Below, piece by piece: positions 45,512-53,907 of a stretch of DNA of 64,000 nt (positions are counted from its first letter, which is position 1; each line of letters begins with the position of its first letter). The notes beneath the pieces were generated by a model, which searched no databases, had not been told where the DNA came from, and was given only the letters and a program-made list of their open reading frames with translations. The translations under genes were made by a program, and so were the position numbers. The DNA comes from Psychromonas sp. SP041 (GTDB lineage Bacteria; Pseudomonadota; Gammaproteobacteria; Enterobacterales; Psychromonadaceae). Location: NCBI RefSeq assembly GCF_000470315.2, contig NZ_CBRF02000020.1:1-64000 (forward strand), in the 5' to 3' direction.

Positions 45512-48040
45512 CTATTCGACTAATTCAGTAATTTCAATTTCTTTTGCTAAAGGGAAGCGTTGACCCCTTATCACTTTAAACGCAAGACCTGTATCAACTT
45601 CCTTACTGTTAATAAAGTGTTTAAAGCGTTTCAGTTTTTCAGGACTCTCAATCGTTGTTTTCCATTCACATTGGTAATTTGCAACGTTACTTTCCATTTC
45701 TGCTTCTAACTCGGCATTAATGTTGAGTGAATCATTGAGAATGACCTCACGTAGATATTCAATACCACCTTCTAAGTTTTCTAACCATACTGAAGTACGT
45801 TGCAAACGATCTGCCGTGCGGATATAGAACATGTAAATACGATCAACATAAGTACGTACTTGTTCGTCAGTTAAATCAGAGGCAAATAAGTCACCATGAC
45901 GAGGACGCATACCACCGTTACCACCGAAGTATAAATTCCAACCACCTTCTGTTGCGATTAAACCAAAGTCTTTACCTTGCGCTTCTGCACATTCACGCGT
46001 ACAACCAGAAACACCAAATTTCACTTTATGAGGAGAGCGTAAACCTTTGTAACGATTTTCAAGATCAATCGCAAAACCGATACTGTTTTTAACACCGTAA
46101 CGACACCAAGTATTACCAACACAAGATTTAACAGTACGTAGCGATTTACCGTAGGCATGTCCTGTTTCAAAACCTGCATCGACTAATTTTTTCCAAATAA
46201 CAGGTAACTCATGCAACTGTGCACCAAATAAATCGACACGTGCGCCGCCCGTTACTTTGGTATAAAGGTTAAACTCTTTTGCTACTTGACCAATCACGAT
46301 TAGCCCGTCAGGCGTTACTTCACCACCAGGCATACGTGGAACAACCGAATAAGTACCATCTTTTTGCATGTTACCGAGGTAGTTATCATTAGTATCTTGC
46401 AAACCGACATGTGCATCTTCTAATACATATTCGTTCCAATAAGCAGCAAGAATGTTAGCAACGGCAGGTTTACACGTTTCACAACCAAGACCTGAACCGC
46501 AATCTACTAATAATTCAGAGAATGTTTTAATTTTTTTAACACGAATGATGTCAGCGAGTTCTTGACGAGAATAAGCAAAATGTTCACAGATATCTTTTTT
46601 CACTTCAAAACCAAGACTTAATAATTCACTATCAAGCACTTGTTTTGCTAGTGCAGTACAACCACCACAGCCTGTTGCTGCTTTAGTTGATGCTTTAAGT
46701 TCACCCATGTTACAACAACCAGCTGCAACCGCGTTTTTAATGTCACCTTTAGAGACATCAAAACACGAACAAATTGCCGCTGTATCTGGTAACGCATCAA
46801 CGCCCATTCCAGCGGCTTCTTCACCACCTGATGACGGTAAAATAAGCACACTTGGGTTCGCAGGTAGTTTCATATCATTTAGTTTTAATTGTAATAATGT
46901 ACCGTAAGCTTCTACATCACCTACCAATACTGCGCCGACCATTTTTGTGCCATCAGCTGAAACAATTAAACGTTTGTAAACTTGTTCTATTTCATCGTGA
47001 TAAGTATACGACTGTGCCCCCGGTGTTTTACCGTGCACTTCACCAATACTGGCTACGTCAATACCTAACAACTTCAATTTAGTACTCATGTCTGCACCGG
47101 TAAACTCAGTGTCTGAATCTCCATGCATGTGTGCAGCAGCGACTTTTGCCATTTGGTAACCAGGCGCGACTAAACCGAATATAAAGTTTTCCCATAACGC
47201 ACATTCACCAATTGCGTAAACATCTTCAACACCTGTTTCACAATGGTTGTTAATGACGATACCGCCACGCTCACCAATTGGGATACCTGTTTTACGTGCT
47301 AGTTCATCTTGTGGGCGAATACCCGCAGAAAAGATGATCATGTCTGTTTCTAAATGTGAACCATCAGCAAAATTCATTCTGTAGCGAGAGGTTGTACCTG
47401 CAACGATTTCTGTGGTCGCTTTTTCAGTATGTACATGCACACCTAAGTCTTCAATTTTGCGTTTTAGTAATGAACCGCCGCCATCATCTAACTGCACAGC
47501 CATTAAACGGGGTGCGAATTCAACAATATGTGTTTCAACACCTAAATTAACCAGTGCGTTACCTGCTTCAAGCCCTAGTAAACCACCACCAATAACAACA
47601 CCAATTTTACTCGTTTCACCTGATTTGGTGATATCTTCTAAATCATCAATAGTACGATATACATGACAATGTTCTTGGTCATTACCTGGAATAGGCGGAA
47701 CAAATGGGTAAGAACCTGTCGCTAGTACTAGTTTGTCGTAGCTTTCAACGCGACCACTTGCCGTGATAACGTTTCTGTTATCAAAATCTAAATCGACTAC
47801 TTTATCGTTAAGGACAAATTTGATGCCATTTTCTTCGTAATAAGCAGCATCTGTTAATGCGAGATCTTCAGCTGTTTTGCCTGAAAAGAAATAACTTAAT
47901 TGGACGCGGTCGTAAGCAAGGCGAGATTCTTCAGAAAAAGTAATCACCTCATATTTGGTTTCATCATTACCGATAATTGTATCGATAAATTTATGGCCTA
48001 CCATGCCGTTTCCAACTACAACAATGCGTTGTTTACTCAT
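45512..48040 (-). CDS. nirB: Nitrite reductase [NAD(P)H] large subunit
   Basis: The product has 842 residues, the normal length. RIVVVGNGMVGHKF is the FAD loop, VVIGGGLLGLEAGNAL the NAD loop, ICSCFDVSKGDIKNAV with GCCNMGE and TGCGGCT is the BFD-like [2Fe-2S] region, and GVSGCTRECAEAQGKDFG with TWCRYG gives the four Cys of the sirohaem-[4Fe-4S] site. It reduces nitrite to ammonium with six electrons from NAD(P)H. AAAGGAA precedes the ATG, and a sigma-54-like promoter at 48116-48132 lies in front. Confidence 0.95.
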   Translation of the reverse strand: MSKQRIVVVGNGMVGHKFIDTIIGNDETKYEVITFSEESRLAYDRVQLSYFFSGKTAEDLALTDAAYYEENGIKFVLNDKVVDLDFDNRNVITASGRVESYDKLVLATGSYPFVPPIPGNDQEHCHVYRTIDDLEDITKSGETSKIGVVIGGGLLGLEAGNALVNLGVETHIVEFAPRLMAVQLDDGGGSLLKRKIEDLGVHVHTEKATTEIVAGTTSRYRMNFADGSHLETDMIIFSAGIRPQDELARKTGIPIGERGGIVINNHCETGVEDVYAIGECALWENFIFGLVAPGYQMAKVAAAHMHGDSDTEFTGADMSTKLKLLGIDVASIGEVHGKTPGAQSYTYHDEIEQVYKRLIVSADGTKMVGAVLVGDVEAYGTLLQLKLNDMKLPANPSVLILPSSGGEEAAGMGVDALPDTAAICSCFDVSKGDIKNAVAAGCCNMGELKASTKAATGCGGCTALAKQVLDSELLSLGFEVKKDICEHFAYSRQELADIIRVKKIKTFSELLVDCGSGLGCETCKPAVANILAAYWNEYVLEDAHVGLQDTNDNYLGNMQKDGTYSVVPRMPGGEVTPDGLIVIGQVAKEFNLYTKVTGGARVDLFGAQLHELPVIWKKLVDAGFETGHAYGKSLRTVKSCVGNTWCRYGVKNSIGFAIDLENRYKGLRSPHKVKFGVSGCTRECAEAQGKDFGLIATEGGWNLYFGGNGGMRPRHGDLFASDLTDEQVRTYVDRIYMFYIRTADRLQRTSVWLENLEGGIEYLREVILNDSLNINAELEAEMESNVANYQCEWKTTIESPEKLKRFKHFINSKEVDTGLAFKVIRGQRFPLAKEIEITELVE

Positions 48041-48115
48041 AATTGTTATTTCCTTTTAACTTCTATTTTGTAGTGTTCACTTAGTCTTACTTAATAAGTG
48101 CCTTAAAGTGTCTGT

Positions 48116-48132
48116 TGCAAGACAGAAGCCAA
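48116..48132 (-). promoter_or_regulatory. Sigma-54-like promoter for nirBD
   Basis: On the minus strand TTGGCTTCTGTCTTGCA has GG and GC separated by exactly 10 bases, as in the TGGCAC-N5-TTGC consensus. The start point would be near 48105, about 65 bp before the nirB ATG. Confidence 0.55.
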
Positions 48133-48260
48133 TAACGGAAAACTATCAAATAAAAACAAATACATATAAAAATTCAAAGAGTTACAAGGAATAAATCAAA
48201 AGAGTTATTTTTCACTAGACAAATTAACCGCTTCAAATGTTACTAAAATGTAAACAAACA

Positions 48261-48306
48261 GTGCATGTTGCCCTTATTTGGTGCAGTTTTTTATATTTAG
48301 TGCACT
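48261..48306. promoter_or_regulatory. Three GTGCA direct repeats in the nirB-nasA control region
   Basis: GTGCA occurs at 48261, 48281 and 48300, i.e. 20 and 19 bp apart, placing them on the same DNA face. The last one lies in the palindrome AGTGCACT. The halves resemble NtrC half-sites (GTGCA/TGCAC), and the position between two sigma-54-like promoters fits an activator region. Confidence 0.45.
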
Positions 48307-48412
48307 ATAATAATTTCATTTCATTTATTACACCTGCAAATTAAATATCTTACTTATTGATTTTAAAGTTAAAATTTATATTTTTTCATCTATTTCAATA
48401 ATTCCCCCTTAC

Positions 48413-48430
48413 TTGGTGTGCTCTTTGCTC
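48413..48430 (+). promoter_or_regulatory. Sigma-54-like promoter for nasA
   Basis: TTGGTGTGCTCTTTGCTC keeps GG and GC 10 bases apart. The start point would be near 48440, leaving a leader of about 37 bases before the nasA ATG. Confidence 0.55.
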
Positions 48431-48476
48431 TATATATAGGTATAGATATGGATATTCAAAGAGTAGAGAGAACAAC

Positions 48477-51212
48477 ATGACCCAAGAAAAAAGCTTATGG
48501 ACTAAATCAACCTGCGCATATTGTGGTGTGGGCTGTGGCATTGAAGCAAGTATCGGTGCTAAAGGTGAATTAAGCATTCGCGGTGATCAATCACACCCGG
48601 CTAACTACGGAAACCTCTGCTCTAAAGGATTAGCGCTAGGCGAAACCGTGAGTCATGAAGGTCGATTATTACACCCTTCAATTGACGGTATTGAAACGGA
48701 CTGGCCTAACGCGTTACAACATGTTGCTTCAAAATTCTCACAAGCGATTGAAGAACATGGTCCAGATTCAGTGGCTTTTTATGTATCTGGGCAACTGCTA
48801 ACTGAAGATTATTATGTTGCGAATAAACTGATGAAAGGGTTTATTGGCAGCGGTAATATCGATACCAATTCACGACTATGTATGTCATCAAGTGTTGTTG
48901 GCCATAAGCGTGCTTTTGGTAGTGATACGGTGCCTGGTTGTTATGAAGATCTTGATACGGCGGAATTAGTTATTATCACTGGGTCTAACCTCGCATGGTG
49001 TCATCCCGTTTTATTTCAGCGCTTAAAAGCTGAAAAAGCCAAACGTGACAATCTATTTATTGTGGTTATCGATCCTCGTGAAACAGATACCTGCTCTATT
49101 GCCGATTTACATTTAGCCATTCAGCCAGAAACTGACGTCGCATTATTTAACGGTTTACTGGCTTACCTTGTTGAACATAAAAAAATTGATAACGATTACA
49201 TTGAACAACATAGTGAAGGATTTAAAGCTGCACTAAAAAGTGCACAAGAAGATATGCCAAGCATGGCTCAATTAGCCACGAACTTAGCGTTAAATGAGCA
49301 AGACTTAATATCATTTTTCGCGCATTTTGCTAACACCGAGAAAACACTGACAATTTACTCTCAAGGTGTTAACCAATCAACGCAAGGTAGTAATAAAGTA
49401 AACAGTATTATTAACTGCCATATTGCCACTGGCCGAATAGGCAAACCCGGCATGGGCCCTTTCTCAATCACAGGGCAACCCAATGCAATGGGAGGTCGCG
49501 AAGTGGGTGGACTTGCGAATACCTTGGCAGCGCACATGGAATTTGGCGATCAGAAAGCCAATCAACTGATTAGCGATTTCTGGGAAACAGAGCAACTAGC
49601 CACCCGCCCAGGATTAAAAGCAGTCGACCTATTTGAAGCAATGAATGAAGGTAAAATAAAAGCAGTTTGGATCATGGCAACCAACCCTGTAGTGAGCTTA
49701 CCTAATAGTAATAAAATCATTGAAGCATTAAAAAAATGCCCTACGGTGGTTGTGTCAGATTGCATGGCAGAAACAGCCACAACTGAATATGCAGATGTAT
49801 TATTGCCAGCCCAAGGTTGGAGTGAAAAATCAGGTACCGTCACCAACTCTGAAAGACGTATTTCAAGACAGCGCCGTTTATTACCTAGCCCAGGCGTTGC
49901 TAAACCTGATTGGTGGATTATTAGTGAAGTTGCTAAATGTATGGGTTTTGCAAAAGCATTTAACTTCCTTCATGAAGGAGAGGTTTTCTCTGAATTTACA
50001 AAAATGACCACGTTAGACAATGAAGATGGTTTATCACGTGACCTTAATTTAATTGGATTAACGACGTTAGATGCAAAAGGATATAGTCAATTAACACCTC
50101 AACAATGGCCAGTCACTGAATTACAAACAGACAATGTACATCAACGCTTATTTGCTGATAAACAATTTTTCACGCCCTCTAAAAAAGTACAGTTTATTGC
50201 AGTTTCACAGTTAGCAACGAGCATTAATGTAAAAAGCGAACCTCTTAAACAATCTCAATACCCTTTAATCTTAAATAGTGGACGTATTCGAGACCATTGG
50301 CATACGATGACTCGCACCGGATTATCAAGTCGATTAGGTGCACATATAACTGAACCTTTTGTTGCAATACATCCAAATGATGCTGAGAAACTGCAGATCA
50401 CTGAAAACAACTTAGTAGCGATCAACAGTCCTCAAGGTGCGATGTTAGTAAGGGCTTTACTCACAAAACAACAAAATAAAGGGCAAATTTTTACGCCAAT
50501 TCATTGGAATAGCCAAACCGCTAAAAGCGCTAATATTTGTAATTTAGTCAGTGATGATAACGACCCTATTTCCGGTCAACCTGGTTTTAAATCTACTCAA
50601 GTCAATGTTAAAAAATGGCATTATCACAGTGAAGCCATGTTATTAACTCGAGAATCAATCGAGCTTAGTGAATTTGATTATTGGGTAAAACAGAAAGTTG
50701 AAAAAGGTTATTTATATCGTATTGCAGATAACCGCTCACCTTTAGAGCTATCGCAAGCATTACAAAACCTATTACAGAATAAACAAGGCAAAACGCTACA
50801 ATTCTCAAGCACAGATGAATCTCAACAAATGATTCATCGCTATGCTTTTGTACAAAATGCACAGCTTAATAATGCTTATATCACCTCAGAGCAATTAACC
50901 ACTCAGTCATTAGACTGGTTACAAAGCGTATTAGATTTACCGCTTGATAGCAGTATCGAACTCACACTGATTTCAGGCATTGTTGAAGGAAAACTAGCCC
51001 AAGGTAAAATCATTTGTGCTTGTAAACAAGTCGGTATCAACACTATTACGGACGCTATTTTAGAAGAAGGTTGTCAAACACTTGATAGCATCAAACAATG
51101 CACCGGTGCAGGAACAGGCTGTGGTAGCTGTTTACCTGAAGTCGAATCAATACTCGCCAATAAGATGGAAGATATAACACAGCGAATTGAAGTCGAAGAA
51201 TTTGTTGCTTAG
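48477..51212 (+). CDS. nasA: Assimilatory nitrate reductase catalytic subunit
   Basis: The product has 911 residues. CAYCGVGCGIEASI with NLCSKG (Cys18, Cys21, Cys25 and a later Cys) binds an N-terminal [4Fe-4S] cluster. The body has molybdopterin-oxidoreductase blocks (NSRLCMSSSVVGHKRAFGSD with the likely Mo-binding Cys, ATNPVVSLPN, and NSGRIRDHWHTMTRTG in the dinucleotide-binding domain). About residues 845-895 are a BFD-like [2Fe-2S] domain (IICACKQVGINTI, CTGAGTGCGSCLPEV), as in Klebsiella-type NasA. It reduces nitrate to nitrite in the cytoplasm. GAGAG precedes the ATG. Divergent from nirBD. Confidence 0.94.
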   Translation: MTQEKSLWTKSTCAYCGVGCGIEASIGAKGELSIRGDQSHPANYGNLCSKGLALGETVSHEGRLLHPSIDGIETDWPNALQHVASKFSQAIEEHGPDSVAFYVSGQLLTEDYYVANKLMKGFIGSGNIDTNSRLCMSSSVVGHKRAFGSDTVPGCYEDLDTAELVIITGSNLAWCHPVLFQRLKAEKAKRDNLFIVVIDPRETDTCSIADLHLAIQPETDVALFNGLLAYLVEHKKIDNDYIEQHSEGFKAALKSAQEDMPSMAQLATNLALNEQDLISFFAHFANTEKTLTIYSQGVNQSTQGSNKVNSIINCHIATGRIGKPGMGPFSITGQPNAMGGREVGGLANTLAAHMEFGDQKANQLISDFWETEQLATRPGLKAVDLFEAMNEGKIKAVWIMATNPVVSLPNSNKIIEALKKCPTVVVSDCMAETATTEYADVLLPAQGWSEKSGTVTNSERRISRQRRLLPSPGVAKPDWWIISEVAKCMGFAKAFNFLHEGEVFSEFTKMTTLDNEDGLSRDLNLIGLTTLDAKGYSQLTPQQWPVTELQTDNVHQRLFADKQFFTPSKKVQFIAVSQLATSINVKSEPLKQSQYPLILNSGRIRDHWHTMTRTGLSSRLGAHITEPFVAIHPNDAEKLQITENNLVAINSPQGAMLVRALLTKQQNKGQIFTPIHWNSQTAKSANICNLVSDDNDPISGQPGFKSTQVNVKKWHYHSEAMLLTRESIELSEFDYWVKQKVEKGYLYRIADNRSPLELSQALQNLLQNKQGKTLQFSSTDESQQMIHRYAFVQNAQLNNAYITSEQLTTQSLDWLQSVLDLPLDSSIELTLISGIVEGKLAQGKIICACKQVGINTITDAILEEGCQTLDSIKQCTGAGTGCGSCLPEVESILANKMEDITQRIEVEEFVA

Positions 51213-51885
51213 GTTGTTACCTAGTTTTCAGGATAGCTTTCAGGATAGTTTGCAGGGATAGTTTTTGGCATAACTAGCTGACATAACTTTCTCATATAAC
51301 TTTCTGGCATAGCTTTAAGGATAGTTTTTTAGCTAGCTTTGTAACTGGTGTGTTATGCAACTAGCGTCATCTACTTTTAAATTAGGGGCGTTGAGGTCAA
51401 AGCCCTCTAATTTTGCAGCTCCGATTATCAGCCTTTGGCTTTGGGGCTGAGCTCCCCCTTTAATTTTGCAGCTTCGATTATGAGTCTTTGACTTCGGAGC
51501 TGAGCTCTCCCCTTTAATTTTACAGCTCCGATTATGAGCCTTTGACTTTGGGGCGCTGGGCGAATGAGACGCAGTCTCTTGCAATGAGCGGAGGAGCTCT
51601 GCGACTCCTTTTTTCAGCCTGCAGGGGGTTATGTGTTGCTTTTGACTTTGAATTAGACTTTGATAATAGAAAATAGAAAAGGTAATCTTAAAATACCTAG
51701 AACCCAACACAAAAAAAGATCTGCAAGCTGAAGCATGCGCCCCGACGTAAAAAGAAAAATCAACACATGTAAACACTAAAATCTGCAAGCTAAAAACAGG
51801 ACTCGCAGAGCTCTTCCGCTCATAACACTAGGCTGTCGACTAATTCGCCATGCCCCCGAAAATAAAAACTGTAATCTAAAAACAA
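51213..51885. repeat. REP block with a 53-bp tandem repeat after nasA
   Basis: 51213-51330 contains degenerate repeats of AGGATAGTTT and similar. Three tandem copies of about 53 bp (each with AATTTTGCAGCT or a close variant near its start) begin near 51409, 51462 and 51516. A plus long-insert REP variant follows at 51550-51626, a normal minus core at 51721-51743 and a minus long-insert variant at 51783-51857. The open frame running across these repeats on the minus strand is an artefact of their composition. Confidence 0.85.
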
Positions 51886-51911
51886 AATAAGCGATCAATT
51901 GATCGCTTATT
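51886..51911 (-). terminator. Perfect 26-bp palindrome, terminator of the hydratase gene
   Basis: AATAAGCGATCAA is followed directly by its complement. On the minus strand a T-rich run (TTTTGTTTTT) follows, as in an intrinsic terminator. Confidence 0.7.
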
Positions 51912-51922
51912 ACTTGAAGTAG

Positions 51923-51946
51923 GTTATTCAAACAGTTTTGAATAAC
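51923..51946 (-). terminator. Second hairpin downstream of the hydratase gene
   Basis: GTTATTCAAA and TTTGAATAAC pair perfectly around a 4-nt loop, just upstream of the larger palindrome. Possibly a tandem terminator; no T run of its own. Confidence 0.45.
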
Positions 51947-51969
51947 TTACATTTTATCAGCTTTTATTA

Positions 51970-52794
51970 TTAAGCTTTTTTATTATCAACTAACGTAAAG
52001 TTCATTGTACAAACATCACCAAACTTAACTGTTGAAGTTGAACCTACTAGTGTTTCATGCACACCTGTGATTGCGCCAGAACTACATAAAGAACCTGCAG
52101 GTAATGTAATGCCACGTTCTGCACAACAGTCGATCATGAAAGCAAATGCTGATAATGGGCCATTAAAAATGCCATCTGTTGGAGCAGTATTGATCAACTC
52201 ATCATTAATCGTAGTGCTTGTTTCCATTGATGTAATAGCCGTTTTCCAATCAGTAATAGATGTGCCTAAAATTACACCGTATTGATTACCAATATCTGAA
52301 GCAATTGCCGTTGGACCATAGCCATTTAAATCAATAACTGGGCTACTTGCGATTTCAATTCCTGCATAAGCCGCTTTAACTAGATGCTCAACACCGTCTG
52401 CTGTATTAATACTACCCGGCTCAATCTCTTGGTTTGTTTCAAACACTAATTCAGGTTCAATCGCAATAAAACCACCAGCAAATACAGGTAATTCAAATGC
52501 TTGTCCCTTTGATTCTTGCTCTGTCAAAGTAATGCATACGTCTTTGAATACAGGTCCTAAAATACGTGCAGCTCCAAGCTCATCACGTAGATCTGGCGGT
52601 ACCATTCCTACTTTCCAGCCAACAATAGGTTGATCAGAAGCCGCAATAGAACCGTCTTGAACAACGTAAGCTTCAGCTAGTGTACTTGGGATTGGGCCAG
52701 GGAAACCGTCTAGGATACGAACATCTTTACGAGCACTAGATAGTGCATTTACTAGCGCGCTGATTTGCTCACTAGTTAAAGGGGTAGTTGACAT
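51970..52794 (-). CDS. 2-keto-4-pentenoate hydratase/FAH-family protein, MhpD-like
   Basis: The product has 274 residues. The order AYVVQDGSIAASDQPIVGWKVG, GGFIAIEPELVFETN and SSPVIDLNGYGPTAIASDIG, ending GSLCSSGAITGVHE and STVKFGDVCTMNF, is that of MhpD/DmpE-type hydratases and related 4-oxalocrotonate decarboxylases, which hydrate or decarboxylate 2-oxo acids with a divalent metal (the Glu-x-Glu in AIEPELV). It stands alone, with its own terminator and no pathway partners in the window, so the substrate is unknown. Confidence 0.75.
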   Translation of the reverse strand: MSTTPLTSEQISALVNALSSARKDVRILDGFPGPIPSTLAEAYVVQDGSIAASDQPIVGWKVGMVPPDLRDELGAARILGPVFKDVCITLTEQESKGQAFELPVFAGGFIAIEPELVFETNQEIEPGSINTADGVEHLVKAAYAGIEIASSPVIDLNGYGPTAIASDIGNQYGVILGTSITDWKTAITSMETSTTINDELINTAPTDGIFNGPLSAFAFMIDCCAERGITLPAGSLCSSGAITGVHETLVGSTSTVKFGDVCTMNFTLVDNKKA

Positions 52795-53131
52795 AAAATA
52801 CTCTCACAATTGTTTGATAAATTTATGGTTATGGTCGCTACAAGCAAATGAAAACCTGAGCAATAAAAAACCAGTATAAACGCCCTGTAACATCAAACAA
52901 AGGGATTATTAGCTGTTTCACTGTGATTTTGACTGAGATCTATAATTCAACAGCTTATAAAGAAAAAGACTGATAAATAGACTGTAAAATAGCGTAGTTT
53001 AAACAAATTAATCAATAAATTATTAAGCTTTAGGGCATTTAATTATTTATATTAAATATTAGATTCAATAAAGATAAATTTATAAAAAAGATCTAATACC
53101 TGTATTTTATAGTTCGTATTCATCTTTTTAT
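52795..53131. other. Intergenic region before the zinc-type ABC operon
   Basis: AT-rich sequence between the divergently oriented hydratase and ABC genes. I see no coding frame or repeat; it must contain the hydratase promoter. Confidence 0.5.
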
Positions 53132-53150
53132 TTTGTTATGTTGTAACAAA
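53132..53150 (+). promoter_or_regulatory. Zur-like operator 1
   Basis: TTTGTTATGTTGTAACAAA is a near-perfect dyad that fits the GTTATANTATAAC core of gammaproteobacterial Zur sites. It starts 22 bp before the second box. Confidence 0.65.
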
Positions 53151-53153
53151 AGT

Positions 53154-53172
53154 TTTGTTATATTGTAACAAA
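53154..53172 (+). promoter_or_regulatory. Zur-like operator 2
   Basis: TTTGTTATATTGTAACAAA, a dyad matching box 1 at all but one position, lies two helical turns downstream and 40 bp before the ABC gene ATG. Confidence 0.7.
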
Positions 53173-53211
53173 GTAATGATTTAATACTAAAAACTTATCG
53201 GTGAGAAGAAC

Positions 53212-53907
53212 ATGATTAACCTAACTAATTTACGCTTTGCCTGGCAGAAAAAAGACATTATTGATATTAGTTCGTTAAATATTAAAAAAGGCCAACATCT
53301 ATTTATTGAAGGCCCGAGTGGAAGCGGTAAAAGTACATTATTGAATTTACTAGGGGGCGTTTTAACACCACAAAATGGCGATGTTACGATTCTTGGTCAA
53401 TCTTTAAATGCATTATCTTCAAGTCAAAAAGATAGTTTTAGAGCAAATCATATCGGTTTTATATTCCAACAGTTTAACTTGATCCCCTATTTAAGCGTGT
53501 TAGATAACATCACTTTACCTTGCACCTTCTCAAAAGCCCGAAAAGAAAAAGCGTTAAAGCACAGTAAAAACTTAAATGAAGAAGCCATTCGTTTACTAGC
53601 TGCACTGGGTTTACACGATTCAGAATTATTACAGCGTAGTGTTAATGAACTGAGTGTTGGACAACAGCAACGTGTTGCTGCAGCAAGGGCAATGTTAGGT
53701 AGCCCTGAAATCATTATTGCCGATGAACCCACCTCTGCATTAGACAGTGATCACCGCCAAGGCTTTATTAAAATACTATTCGAAGAATGTCAAAAAGAAG
53801 AGATTACCCTCATTTTTGTCAGCCACGATGCCGATTTAAAACATCACTTTACGCATAGTATTAACTTACAACAGATCAATCAGGTTAACTTCAAGGAATC
53901 GATATAA
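53212..53907 (+). CDS. ABC transporter ATPase, LolD/MacB-like
   Basis: The product has 231 residues. EGPSGSGKSTLLNLLGG is the Walker A, LSVGQQQRVAAARAML the signature, and IIIADEPTSALDSD the Walker B; the H-loop is FVSHDAD. The close spacing and LolD/MacB type match the FtsX-like permease that begins at the last base of this gene. GTGAGAAG precedes the ATG. Together with the two Zur-like sites in front, the operon is probably switched on by zinc starvation, and resembles the Vibrio Zrg-type system by gene content (from memory). Confidence 0.85.
   Translation: MINLTNLRFAWQKKDIIDISSLNIKKGQHLFIEGPSGSGKSTLLNLLGGVLTPQNGDVTILGQSLNALSSSQKDSFRANHIGFIFQQFNLIPYLSVLDNITLPCTFSKARKEKALKHSKNLNEEAIRLLAALGLHDSELLQRSVNELSVGQQQRVAAARAMLGSPEIIIADEPTSALDSDHRQGFIKILFEECQKEEITLIFVSHDADLKHHFTHSINLQQINQVNFKESI

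Noticed and set aside
51333-51788. A 151-residue minus-strand frame after nasA
   Set aside because: It is read through REP copies and the 53-bp tandem repeat and has no protein character.
51886-51911. An operator, because the palindrome is perfect over 26 bp
   Set aside because: It lies downstream of the hydratase gene and is followed by a T-rich run, which fits a terminator better.
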